Of a stretch of DNA of 21,772 nt, positions 14,810 to 21,772 are shown in pieces. The DNA is from Holophagaceae bacterium UBA1801 (GTDB lineage: Bacteria > Acidobacteriota > Holophagae > Holophagales > Holophagaceae). The notes beneath the pieces are model-generated. The model was not told the DNA's origin. It did not search any database and worked only from the letters and a program-made list of their open reading frames with translations. The DNA is taken from contig DCFP01000031.1 of NCBI GenBank assembly GCA_002319925.1, forward strand, positions 6,572-28,343, written 5' to 3'. Numbering within the stretch: the stretch's first letter is position 1; each line of letters opens with the position of its first letter. A program made the position numbers and the translations under genes.

Positions 14810-15580
14810 ATGCGCTTGATCAAGCTGCTTGCCCCGGTTCTAGCCCTGGCCCTGCCGTTGGCCGCGCAGCCGGTCAGGAAGACCATCACCGTGGTCGCGG
14901 CGGCCTCCATGCGCGGAGCCCTTGACGAAGCCAAGGCTGCCTACGAGAAAACCCACTCGGACATCCAGATCCAGGCGAGTTATGGGGCTTCCGGCAGCTT
15001 GACCGCGCAGATTCAGCAGGGCGCTCCCGCGGATGTCTTCATGTCGGCAGATTTGGATTTCCCAGGGAAACTGGTCCAAGCGGGCCTGGTCACGAGTGAC
15101 GGCGTCGTTCCATACGCCAGGGGCATCCTGGTCATGTGGGTCAGGAAAGATACCGGAGCCGATCCTTCGGCTCAGGGTATGAAGGCACTCCTGAACCCCG
15201 CAGTGAAGCACATCTCCATCGCCAATCCGAAACTTGCGCCCTATGGTTTCGCGGCGGTTACGGCCATGGAAAAAGCGGGTTTGCGTGAGGCCCTCCAGCC
15301 CAAGGTCGTACTTGCGGAGAACATCAATCAGGCCGCGCAGTATCTCTACACCAACGCCGCGGAGGCTGGGTTCATCGCCCTGTCCCTGATGGATAACCAG
15401 ACCCTGAAGGACAATGGCTGGGTATGGCCCGTGCCCAGGGATCTCTATGCTCCCATCGTGCAGGGTGCAGTAGTGCTCAAGCGCTCCCAGTTGCCCGCGG
15501 AATCCAAGCAGTTCCTGGACTTCCTGGTGGTCGGCGACGGCTTCAAGATCCTGCAGAAGTACGGATTCGAGAAACCCTGA
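14810..15580 (+). CDS. modA: Molybdate ABC transporter periplasmic binding protein
   Basis: A 256-residue molybdate-binding protein. The N-terminus MRLIKLLAPVLALALPLAAQ is a signal peptide with likely cleavage near residues 19-20, exporting it to the periplasm. The mature part begins with ITVVAAASMRGALDEAKAAYEK, then ASYGASGSLTAQIQQGAPADVFMSAD; the serines of AASM (S33) and GASGS (S61/S63) are the expected oxyanion ligands. It ends FLVVGDGFKILQKYGFEKP, as ModA proteins do. The ATG at 14810 has GGAG 6 nt upstream; the frame is open further upstream, but a start there would place the signal peptide internally. It leads modB by 3 nt. The operator at the promoter suggests repression when molybdate is plentiful. 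Confidence 0.95.
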   Translation: MRLIKLLAPVLALALPLAAQPVRKTITVVAAASMRGALDEAKAAYEKTHSDIQIQASYGASGSLTAQIQQGAPADVFMSADLDFPGKLVQAGLVTSDGVVPYARGILVMWVRKDTGADPSAQGMKALLNPAVKHISIANPKLAPYGFAAVTAMEKAGLREALQPKVVLAENINQAAQYLYTNAAEAGFIALSLMDNQTLKDNGWVWPVPRDLYAPIVQGAVVLKRSQLPAESKQFLDFLVVGDGFKILQKYGFEKP

Positions 15581-15583
15581 TCC

Positions 15584-16249
15584 ATGGATTGGCAAGCGAT
15601 CGGACTGAGCCTTCGGCTGGCCCTTTGGGTGGTGGTGCTGCTGCTGCCCATCGGGCTGGTACTGGCTTGGCTGCTGATCTACGGGAAGTTCAAGGGCAAG
15701 GTGCTACTTGATGCTGTCGTGTCTCTGCCGCTGGTACTGCCGCCCACGGTGCTGGGTTTCTACCTGATCGTGGCCATGGGTCCCCATAGCCCCGTGGGCC
15801 GCGCCTGGGAAGCGGTCATGGGCAAGCCACTGGTGTTCTCGTTCTCCGGATTGGTGGTGGCATCGGTATTTCTGAATCTGCCCTTCTTCGTCCAGCCCTT
15901 CGTCTCTGCTCTGTCAGGGGTGGATCGAAAGTTGCTGGAAGTCGCGGCTACCCTTGGGACCAGACCGGTCGGCGTGTATCTAAGGGTCGCAGTGCCCTTG
16001 GCTTGGCGGGGCCTCGTGGCCGGCGTGATCATGACCTTCGCCCATGCCATCGGGGAATTCGGCGTGGTGCTGATGGTGGGCGGTAACCTGCCCGGCGTGA
16101 CGCGCACAGCCTCCATTGCGCTCTTTGACCAGGTCCAGGCTCTGGACCTCAAGGGAGCTAATCAGACGGCGCTGTTCCTCCTCGTCCTGGCCTTCATCGT
16201 TCTGCTCTGCACCTCCATTTTGAGGGCGAAGGAGCGGCCGTGGAATTGA
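15584..16249 (+). CDS. modB: Molybdate ABC transporter permease
   Basis: A 221-residue inner-membrane permease with about five or six hydrophobic segments (near residues 10-32, 41-65, 85-108, 137-165 and 196-213). The cytoplasmic EAA loop is EVAATLGTRPVGVYLRVAVP (119-138), which docks on ModC. The signature HAIGEFGVVLMVGGNLPG (154-171) is typical of ModB. It starts at ATG 15584, 3 nt after the modA stop, and overlaps modC by 10 nt. It moves molybdate, handed over by ModA, across the membrane using ATP hydrolysis by ModC. Confidence 0.95.
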   Translation: MDWQAIGLSLRLALWVVVLLLPIGLVLAWLLIYGKFKGKVLLDAVVSLPLVLPPTVLGFYLIVAMGPHSPVGRAWEAVMGKPLVFSFSGLVVASVFLNLPFFVQPFVSALSGVDRKLLEVAATLGTRPVGVYLRVAVPLAWRGLVAGVIMTFAHAIGEFGVVLMVGGNLPGVTRTASIALFDQVQALDLKGANQTALFLLVLAFIVLLCTSILRAKERPWN

Positions 16250-16956
16250 AGGCGGAATTTCTCAAACGATACGGCCATGGCACGACAGTCAAAGCCCAAT
16301 TCGACTGGGATCTGGGCGGTTTCTCCATCACGGTTCTCTTCGGCCCCTCCGGCTGCGGCAAGACCACGATTCTGCGCTGTCTTGCGGGCCTCGAGCGGCC
16401 TGAAGAAGGGCATATCCAAGTCGGAGAGGAGAGATGGTTCGATGCCAAGGCAAGGATCCATCGCGCCGCTCACCAGCGTCATGTGGGGCTGGTATTCCAG
16501 GATTCCGCTCTCTTTCCGCATCTCGACGTGGCATCCAACATCGCCTTCGGCATACAGAGGCTGGAGGGCTCCCACAGATCCAAGCGCGTCGAGCACCTGA
16601 TGGAACTGGTCGGCTTGCAGGGCATGGGAAAGCGCAAGACGACGGAACTCTCTGGTGGGCAGTGCCAGCGTGTGGCCCTGGCACGGGCCCTGGCCCCGGA
16701 ACCGCGCCTTCTCCTCCTGGACGAGCCCTTCGCCTCCCTGGACCGGCCGGGCAGAGAACAATTGCGCTCGTCCCTGCGTGGAATCCTGGCAGAGAGCGGT
16801 ATCCCCACCCTCCTCGTGACCCATGATGGACACGAGGCGTTGTGCCTCGGAGATCGCTTCCTGATGATGCAAGAAGGATGTCTCATGCCGACCGGCGCGG
16901 AGCGGGTTTCGTCGAGCCCGGCAAGCCTTCCGACGCCAGTTCTGGTGCCAGACTAG
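16240..16956 (+). CDS. modC: Molybdate ABC transporter ATP-binding protein, short form
   Basis: A 238-residue ATPase with a GTG start (16240-16242) preceded by AAGGAG, overlapping modB by 10 nt. Seen: Walker A GPSGCGKT (35-42), Q-loop FQD (86-88), signature LSGGQ (137-141), Walker B LLLLDEP (157-163) and the switch His195 in VTHDGHEA. E. coli ModC is about 350 residues and ends in a Mop/TOBE regulatory domain that binds molybdate. This one stops soon after the nucleotide-binding domain with a proline/serine-rich tail (SSSPASLPTPVLVPD), so trans-inhibition by bound molybdate is unlikely. The stop codon overlaps that of a small convergent frame. Confidence 0.93.
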   Translation: MELKAEFLKRYGHGTTVKAQFDWDLGGFSITVLFGPSGCGKTTILRCLAGLERPEEGHIQVGEERWFDAKARIHRAAHQRHVGLVFQDSALFPHLDVASNIAFGIQRLEGSHRSKRVEHLMELVGLQGMGKRKTTELSGGQCQRVALARALAPEPRLLLLDEPFASLDRPGREQLRSSLRGILAESGIPTLLVTHDGHEALCLGDRFLMMQEGCLMPTGAERVSSSPASLPTPVLVPD

Positions 16957-17183
16957 GAACGATTTTCTGGATCGGCGTCAGTACCTTGGTCACCGCCAAC
17001 GACGGATTCCATTTGGAAACGAAGCACGGGCGTGGTTGGTTGGGGGTTGTTGGCCGAGGTCGTGAACACGTACAGGAGGCCTTTGTCCTCGTCCCGGTGG
17101 GTGCGAATCGCCTGGCAGTGCGAGGCGAGGATAGCCAGCTTCTCCTGATCCTGGAACGTCAATCGGTAGGTCTTGATCGGCAT
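16953..17183 (-). CDS. Hypothetical 76-residue protein
   Basis: Unrecognised. From ATG 17181-17183 it reads MPIKTYRLTFQDQEKLAIL, then SHCQAIRTHRDEDKGLLYVF, with mixed charge and hydrophobicity like a real soluble protein. The C-terminal third is polar and less convincing. An in-frame ATG at 17241-17243 would add 20 residues. The ribosome-binding site is weak (GGGA at a 6-nt spacing). It is convergent with modC, sharing the four bases CTAG at the stops. No function is proposed; it may be a remnant or a spurious frame. Confidence 0.35.
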   Translation of the reverse strand: MPIKTYRLTFQDQEKLAILASHCQAIRTHRDEDKGLLYVFTTSANNPQPTTPVLRFQMESVVGGDQGTDADPENRS

Positions 17184-17394
17184 GGAATATCCCGCGCTCG
17201 TGATTTTGAAGCCGTTAAATGCGATGTATGGTAGAACAGCCATCGAAAGTAGATCATGGCTCCACTGGAATGGGAGCGCAAGGGTTACCGGCTAGCAGCG
17301 TGTTCGCACGACGAATACCCGCGGTGGCCCGAGGCCGTCGATGACACTGGGCGACGTCATTGAATCAGAATGAATAATCCGAGGGACCGGAGGC
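16957..17394. other. Sparse region between modC and the ALDH7 gene
   Basis: Apart from the doubtful 76-residue frame, nothing is recognised. A 35-codon plus-strand frame at 17256-17363 has ordinary amino-acid composition but no matching neighbour or ribosome-binding site. No clear terminator follows the leftward ALDH7 gene or the rightward modC. Confidence 0.5.
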
Positions 17395-18927
17395 CTAGAA
17401 TTCGAGTTGAATGCCCTGCGCTAATTCAATATCGCCACTGAAGTTGAGCGCGTTGGTCTGCCGCCGCATGTAGGTCTTCCAGGCGTCGGAACCGCTCTCT
17501 CGGCCGCCGCCGGTTTCCTTCTCTCCACCGAAGGCGCCGCCTATCTCGGCCCCGCTGGTTCCGGTATTGACATTGGCGATGCCGCAATCGCTGCCAGCCA
17601 CGGAAAGGAACAGTTCGGATTCGAGCATGTTGTTGGTGATGATGGCGCTGGAAAGCCCCTGCGGCACGTTGTTCTGGATGGCGATGGCCTCCGAGATGGT
17701 GCGGTATTTCATCAAGTAAAGCAGAGGCGCGAAGGTTTCCTCCTGAATCATGGGAAGGTCAGGCGAGACCTCGGCCAAGCAAGGAGTGACATAGCACTCG
17801 CCAAGATCAGGAAGGTGGTCTCCGCCGCAGAGAATGCGCCCACCTTGGTTCCGTACGGTCTGAATGGCCTCCATGAACGTCGTGACGGCCTGGGCATCCA
17901 CGAGTGGCCCCATGATGGTTGACTCGTTCAGAGGGTCTCCGATCTTGGTCTTTTGATACATCTCGATTATTCGAGAGGTGAAGGTCTCGTAGATCGATTC
18001 ATGGACGATTAGGCGCCGAGTGGATGTGCATCGCTGGCCCGAAGTGCCGATGGCGCCGAAGTAGGCCGCCCGGAGGGCGATCTCGAGATCACCCTTCTCA
18101 CTGACGATGATGGCGTTGTTTCCACCTAGCTCGAGAATGAGCCGGCCGAACCGCTCCTGGACGAGCTTTCCAACGTGGCGCCCGCCAGGAACGGAGCCGG
18201 TATAGGAAACCAGCGCAACGCGCGGGTCGGTGTTGATGAGATCGCCGATATCGCTGCCCCGGCCAATAGCCAAGCTGCAAATGGCCGGATCGAAGCCAAA
18301 CGAATTGAGCACCCGTTCTGCGATCTTCGTGCAGGCGATGGCGGACAGAGGCGTCTTGGAGGAGGGTTTCCAAAGCACCGTATCCCCGCAGACCAAGGCC
18401 AGCGCGGTATTCCAGCTCCAGACGGCCACCGGAAAATTGAAGGCTGTAATGACGCCGACGACGCCCAGGGGATGCCATTGTTCCTGAAGGCGGTGCTGAC
18501 GCCGTTCGCTGGGCATGGTCAATCCGTACAGTTGCCTTGAGAGCCCCACAGCGAAGTCGCAGATATCGATCATCTCCTGGACCTCACCCAGGCTCTCCCG
18601 CCTCGTCTTGCCCATCTCCAGGGTCACCAGGCGCGCCAGTTCGTCCTTGTTCAGCCGCAGTTCGTCCCCAAGCGCCTTCACCACTTCCCCGCGCTTGGGC
18701 GCGGGTACCATGCGCCAAGCGAGCCCGGCATTGTGGCAGCGGGCAAGGATGGCCTCGAACTCAGCAGGCGTGACATTGGTGACTGTGCCCAGCGGCTCAC
18801 TTGTTATTGGAGAAACGACTTGCTGCCGTTTTCCACTGCCCGCCCAGGATCCCATGAACCCACCAAGTAGGGGCTGGGCGAAACCGAGCGTGTCCATCGT
18901 CAATTGCGGGTAGGAAAAAGCATGCAT
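17395..18927 (-). CDS. NAD-dependent aldehyde dehydrogenase, ALDH7/AmaB-like
   Basis: A 510-residue enzyme of the ALDH7A1 group, whose members oxidise alpha-aminoadipic semialdehyde (piperideine-6-carboxylate) in lysine catabolism and some other aldehydes. Seen: TAFNFPVAVWSWN (161-173), YTGSVPGG (242-249), LELGGNN with general base Glu266, and SGQRC with catalytic Cys300. The C-terminal SGAEIGGAFGGEKETGGG followed by ESGSDAWKTYMRRQT is the diagnostic ALDH7 stretch. The start ATG 18925-18927 has GAGG 8 nt upstream. A ModE-box-like palindrome ends 15 nt before it, so the leader is very short and the promoter must overlap the palindrome. The gene is monocistronic as seen here. The substrate is inferred from family and could be broader. 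Confidence 0.93.
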   Translation of the reverse strand: MHAFSYPQLTMDTLGFAQPLLGGFMGSWAGSGKRQQVVSPITSEPLGTVTNVTPAEFEAILARCHNAGLAWRMVPAPKRGEVVKALGDELRLNKDELARLVTLEMGKTRRESLGEVQEMIDICDFAVGLSRQLYGLTMPSERRQHRLQEQWHPLGVVGVITAFNFPVAVWSWNTALALVCGDTVLWKPSSKTPLSAIACTKIAERVLNSFGFDPAICSLAIGRGSDIGDLINTDPRVALVSYTGSVPGGRHVGKLVQERFGRLILELGGNNAIIVSEKGDLEIALRAAYFGAIGTSGQRCTSTRRLIVHESIYETFTSRIIEMYQKTKIGDPLNESTIMGPLVDAQAVTTFMEAIQTVRNQGGRILCGGDHLPDLGECYVTPCLAEVSPDLPMIQEETFAPLLYLMKYRTISEAIAIQNNVPQGLSSAIITNNMLESELFLSVAGSDCGIANVNTGTSGAEIGGAFGGEKETGGGRESGSDAWKTYMRRQTNALNFSGDIELAQGIQLEF

Positions 18928-18941
18928 GGTGAAGCCTCACT

Positions 18942-18965
18942 CGTTATATCTATTGTAATATATCG
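18942..18965 (-). promoter_or_regulatory. Near-perfect ModE-box-like operator before the ALDH7 gene
   Basis: Plus strand CGTTATAT - 8 nt - ATATATCG: both halves match CGNTATAT as an inverted repeat, with the 8-nt spacer I recall for the E. coli modA operator. On the minus strand TATAAC and TACAAT, both acceptable -10 hexamers, lie inside it, and TTGGAT lies 18 nt before TATAAC. Binding would block this promoter, so repression is the likely mode. Confidence 0.6.
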
Positions 18966-19059
18966 AATCCAACTCACACCAGGGGCTTCGCGCTCATAGA
19001 TTCTGTGAATCCGGTTCATCGACGGTCCCCTGGCCAAGATTCGATGCCGGAGCACAGAC

Positions 19060-19092
19060 AAAAAAACAGGGCGGCAAGCCGCCCTGTTTTTT
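19060..19092. terminator. Strong, bidirectional-type intrinsic terminator after the porin
   Basis: ACAGGGCGGC - AA - GCCGCCCTGT forms a perfect 10-bp GC-rich stem flanked by A7 on the left and T6 on the right, so it can end transcription from either strand. It begins 20 nt beyond the porin stop codon and also shields the ALDH7 promoter from porin read-through. Confidence 0.93.
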
Positions 19093-19111
19093 CCCTCTAA
19101 TCCAGTTGGAT

Positions 19112-20344
19112 TTAGAAGAAGTTGTAACGGAACCAGAGGCTGACAAGGCCAGTGTGAGCCTTGTTCGTCAACTCGCCGTTGTCCTTTACGATCAGGTCGT
19201 TGGTAAAGGCGTCGGAATCGCTGACCTTGATGGTGTTGTCCATGTACTCGATGCCGAACGTGGTGTTCTTGGTCGGGTGCCAGTTGGTGTTGATGAAGAA
19301 ATCCCAGGTCTTGTAGGTGGCAATCGAATTGAGATTGGTGGACAAGATCAGGTCGTGGTTCTTCTTCCAGCTGATCTGGCCGATGCCGAGGTTGGTTTCC
19401 CACTGGTCGTTCCAGGTGTGGGTGTAACCCAGGTCGATGGACAGGGTCTTCTCGAAGGTGATCTCGCCAGTTACCAAGTTCTGGAAGAAGCCGTCGGCCA
19501 GTCCGCCGTAGATGCCGCCGTAGCCGCCATCCTGGCCGCCGCCCTTGACGATGCGCATGCCCAGCGTGTCCTTGGAGGTGATGTTCCAGGCGCCGCCCAA
19601 GCTGAAGGAAGTACCGGAGCCGGAGTGGCTGTCCCAGGAAACGAAGGGCGTGCCGCCGTTAAGCATGGCCTTGGTCTGGGCGTGCTGGTAGCCGATGGTG
19701 CCGGTCACGAAGCCCCAGTCGCCAGAGTAGTTGATGGCGGCGTTCAGGTCGTTGCCGATGGAGGTGTAGCTGCCGCCGCTGAGATCCTGCTCCATGGAGA
19801 AGCCGATCTTCAGGCCCTTGGTGGGGTTGAAGGTGTAGCGGATCTGGCGGGTGCGGTAACGGTTGCCCCAGTTGTCCTCGAGCCAGTCGTCATTGTAGTT
19901 CGGGCAGTACTGCCAGTCGATGAACAGGGAGTTGGTCTGGCCGATGAGGAGGCCAGCGAACTCGCCGTAGGCGTGGCGCAGGCGGATGCCCGTGCCGGCG
20001 CCGGTGCCGCCGTTCCAGCTGTTGCTGGAGCCGGTGCTGCGCAGTTCAAATTCAACCTTGGTGTTCACGTCGCCCAGGGGGCTCGGGGTCGTGCTGGTGA
20101 CGCCAACGCGGCCATAGACGTAAGACCAGCTGCGGCCGGACTTGTCCCAGGCGTCGTGGACGGCGCTGAGGTCGTCATTGATGTTGCCGTCTGTCGTGTA
20201 CTCGGCCCAGGTGTCGGCGAAGCCGTAGATCTTCATGGTGGTGTCAGTGCCGGGGACCTTGAAGTAGCCCGGGGCGTCGGCCATGGCGGGAATCGCCAGG
20301 ATCGTGGCCGCTAGTGCGGTAGTGATGATCCGACCTGTATTCAT
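19112..20344 (-). CDS. Outer-membrane porin, DcaP-like
   Basis: A 410-residue outer-membrane beta-barrel protein. The N-terminus MNTGRIITTALAATILAIPA is a signal peptide with likely cleavage after AMA (near residue 22). The first strand region reads TTMKIYGFADTWAEYTTD, then VYGRVGVTSTTPSP and TKVEFELRST, like DcaP-type porins. Alternating aromatic/polar strands run throughout, and the chain ends SLWFRYNFF, with the terminal Phe expected for BAM recognition. The start ATG 20342-20344 has GGGGAGGAG just upstream; a longer open frame exists but precedes the signal peptide. DcaP channels take up dicarboxylates and other anions; the substrate here is unknown. It is divergent from a branched-chain-amino-acid-type binding protein, and the pair could feed one uptake route (inference). 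Confidence 0.85.
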   Translation of the reverse strand: MNTGRIITTALAATILAIPAMADAPGYFKVPGTDTTMKIYGFADTWAEYTTDGNINDDLSAVHDAWDKSGRSWSYVYGRVGVTSTTPSPLGDVNTKVEFELRSTGSSNSWNGGTGAGTGIRLRHAYGEFAGLLIGQTNSLFIDWQYCPNYNDDWLEDNWGNRYRTRQIRYTFNPTKGLKIGFSMEQDLSGGSYTSIGNDLNAAINYSGDWGFVTGTIGYQHAQTKAMLNGGTPFVSWDSHSGSGTSFSLGGAWNITSKDTLGMRIVKGGGQDGGYGGIYGGLADGFFQNLVTGEITFEKTLSIDLGYTHTWNDQWETNLGIGQISWKKNHDLILSTNLNSIATYKTWDFFINTNWHPTKNTTFGIEYMDNTIKVSDSDAFTNDLIVKDNGELTNKAHTGLVSLWFRYNFF

Positions 20345-20508
20345 TCGTTCTCCTCCCCTTTTTGGGTTGCGTGCATTAAGTTGCAGCAGTGGGCACATGA
20401 TTAACACGACCGAAACGTGAACGGAAGAAAAAAAATTAAGTTCGAGAAAAATTCCATTTCTCAAGTTTTGGAAAAGTCCGTTTCGGGCTTCAGGAACAAC
20501 AAAAATTC

Positions 20509-20537
20509 TTGACGGTCCCAGAGGCGCCTTCTAGACT
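20509..20537 (+). promoter_or_regulatory. Sigma70 promoter for the substrate-binding protein
   Basis: TTGACG (20509-20514), a 17-nt spacer, then TAGACT (20532-20537): five of six and four of six consensus matches at ideal spacing. Transcription would start near 20544, giving a 5' leader of about 255 nt before the start codon. Confidence 0.6.
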
Positions 20538-20740
20538 TTCCGCAACTCTGATAACCCGAGTGTATCGGCAGGTTCATCTGAAAAGCGACTTGGTGCAGCC
20601 CGATGCAGGAACTGTGGAAATGATAGGGCGGCAGGCTCCTCATGGGATTTCTGCTTCGGCACCGCTTCATGTCAATCAATTCAAGCTTGAAAGGAGGAGG
20701 CCAGAGCGATCCCGGTTCTTGAATACCCATCAACCCAACG

Positions 20741-20764
20741 CCGCGAGCACGGAACGTGCTGCGG
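20741..20764 (+). other. Stable leader hairpin upstream of the binding-protein gene
   Basis: CCGC-G-AGCACG, loop GAA, then CGTGCT-GCGG gives a 10-bp stem with one bulged G. It ends about 35 nt before the start codon and lacks a T-run, so it is a structured leader element rather than a terminator. Confidence 0.45.
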
Positions 20765-20798
20765 ACAATCATAAGAAGGTACTTTTGGAGGAATGCTA

Positions 20799-21772
20799 AT
20801 GCACAAGCCCGTATCCTTTGTCGCCCCAGCCGTCGCGACGCTATGCCTGCTTATCGCGGGTTGCGGGAAAGAACAGAAGACCATCAAGATCGCGACCCAG
20901 AGCCCCTTGTCCGGCGCTCAGTCCGTGGTGGGTTCTGACATCAAGAGTGGCGCCCAGCTGGCTGTCGAGCAGCTGGCCGAGCCCCTGACCAAGATGGGCT
21001 TCAAGGTCGAACTGGCTCCCTTCGACGACCAGGCCAATCCGGACACCGGCGTGGCAAATGCCAAGGCCATCGTTTCCGATCCCGCGGTCATGGGCGTCGT
21101 CGGCCACTACAACTCCGGCGTGCAGATTCCCTCCTCCGAGGAGTATCACGCGGCCCAGCTGTGCAACGTTTCCCCCGCCAATACGAATCCCAAGGTGACC
21201 GAGCGCGGCTACCCGGAAGTCAATCGTATTTGCGGCCGTGACGACGTGCAGGGCGCTGTGGGTGCCCAGTTCGCCAAGAGCAAGGGCGTCAAGACCGCCT
21301 ATGTGCTCCACGACAAGACCGCGTATGGCCAGGGCATCGCCGAATACTTCAAGAAGGAAGGCGAAACCCAGGGCATCAAGATCCTCGGCTTCGCCGGCAC
21401 GGAAGAGAAGGCGAACTTCGACGCCATCCTCTCCCCCATCCTGGCTTCCAAGCCCGAGTGCATCTACTTCGGCGGCATGTTCGACCAGGCGGCCGTGCTC
21501 TACAAGCAGGCCCGCCAGAAGGGCTTCAAGGGCCTCTGCCTCTCCGATGACGGCTTCGACTCCGGCGACGCTGCCAAGATCGGTGGCGATGCTCTGCTCG
21601 AGGGCGCTGGCACGTACTTCTCCACCGTGTCCGGTCCCGCCAACGTTTATCCCGACACCGCCAAGTTCATCGCCGACTTCAAGGCCAAGTTCGGTAACAA
21701 CCCGCAGCCCTTTGCCGCCCAGTCCTTCGACTGCGCCGCGATCCTGCTGAAGGCCATCGAGAACGCCGCGAA
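20799..21772 (+). CDS. Branched-chain-amino-acid-type ABC substrate-binding lipoprotein (partial)
   Basis: The first 324 residues of a LivJ/LivK-type periplasmic binding protein (type I fold). The N-terminus MHKPVSFVAPAVATLCLLIA is a lipoprotein signal with lipobox IAGC and lipidated Cys22, so it is probably membrane-anchored. Then come IKIATQSPLSGAQSVVGSDIKSG, DDQANPDTGVANAKAIV, GVVGHYNSGVQIPSSEEY, YVLHDKTAYGQGIAEYFKK and AQSFDCAAILLKAIE, all typical of the family. The ATG at 20799 is preferred because GGAGG lies 8 nt before it; an in-frame ATG two codons earlier is too close to that site. The gene runs off the right edge, where the transporter permease and ATPase genes might follow. Its ligand cannot be told from this sequence. 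Confidence 0.93.
   Translation, partial: MHKPVSFVAPAVATLCLLIAGCGKEQKTIKIATQSPLSGAQSVVGSDIKSGAQLAVEQLAEPLTKMGFKVELAPFDDQANPDTGVANAKAIVSDPAVMGVVGHYNSGVQIPSSEEYHAAQLCNVSPANTNPKVTERGYPEVNRICGRDDVQGAVGAQFAKSKGVKTAYVLHDKTAYGQGIAEYFKKEGETQGIKILGFAGTEEKANFDAILSPILASKPECIYFGGMFDQAAVLYKQARQKGFKGLCLSDDGFDSGDAAKIGGDALLEGAGTYFSTVSGPANVYPDTAKFIADFKAKFGNNPQPFAAQSFDCAAILLKAIENAA

Larger units (their letters stand above)
20345..20798. other. Divergent intergenic region, porin / binding protein
   Basis: Contains the porin leader on the minus strand, with AT-rich DNA around 20425-20470 including the inverted pair GAGAAA and TTTCTC (20444-20462). It also holds the rightward promoter at 20509-20537 and a leader of about 255 nt. 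No convincing protein is encoded. I did not recognise a known riboswitch in the leader. Confidence 0.6.

Noticed and set aside
17256..17363. 35-codon plus-strand frame (MAPLEWERKGYRLAACSHDE...)
   Set aside because: Plausible composition, but too short, without a ribosome-binding site or recognised relative; chance or remnant cannot be separated.
19106..20314. 402-codon plus-strand frame opposite the porin
   Set aside because: Val/Gly/Ala-rich antisense shadow with no recognisable domain; the minus-strand porin has a signal peptide, ribosome-binding site and terminator.

Overview
The window is a high-GC bacterial chromosome segment with an outer-membrane porin, a lipoprotein, and anaerobic-style aldehyde and amino-acid metabolism, so a Gram-negative anaerobe. 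The gene set would suit Holophagae-type Acidobacteriota (Geothrix/Holophaga-like) or a Desulfobacterota relative. This is an impression from gene content and style, not a search result.

Layout. (1) 1-535, minus: 5' part of gap (GAPDH), followed by a 667-bp gene-free stretch. (2) 1203-11720, minus: a nine-gene, probably co-transcribed cluster in the order ppnP, C-GCAxxG-C-C protein, molybdenum aldehyde oxidoreductase, FAD/Fe-S/CCG protein, two-CxxC redox protein, radical SAM protein (TrsS), methyltransferase (TrsM), AMP-forming CoA ligase, XdhC. Several junctions are translationally coupled. I recognise it as the DVU_1553-DVU_1559-type molybdenum hydroxylase neighbourhood known from Desulfovibrio, whose overall chemistry is, as far as I know, unassigned. 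(3) 12336-13967, minus: a PruA/ALDH4-like aldehyde dehydrogenase. (4) 14178-16956, plus: modE-like regulator and modABC molybdate transporter. (5) 17395-18927, minus: a second NAD-type aldehyde dehydrogenase (ALDH7/AmaB-like). (6) 19112-20344, minus: a DcaP-like porin with a strong terminator, divergent from (7) 20799-end, plus: a branched-chain-amino-acid-type substrate-binding lipoprotein, cut by the window edge.

How it fits together. Molybdate import (modABC), a ModE-type regulator, a molybdenum aldehyde oxidoreductase with its maturation and redox partners, and two molybdenum-free aldehyde dehydrogenases lie within 18 kb. Reading the intergenic DNA, I find 24-bp ModE-box-like inverted repeats, all with an 8-nt spacer, in front of the molybdoenzyme operon, modE/pruA, modA and the ALDH7 gene. 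Three of them overlap the likely -10 region. This suggests a local molybdenum-responsive switch between Mo-dependent and NAD-dependent aldehyde oxidation (inference).

Other notable structure: a 53-bp palindrome lies inside the coding frame of the small redox protein; a 110-bp imperfect palindrome of the widely dispersed 'ACCACGGAGACACGG' type separates the oxidoreductase from its redox partner; the FAD protein appears to lack the NAD(P)H-binding insert; and both ModC and ModE lack Mop/TOBE domains. No rRNA, tRNA, CRISPR array or transposase gene was seen.
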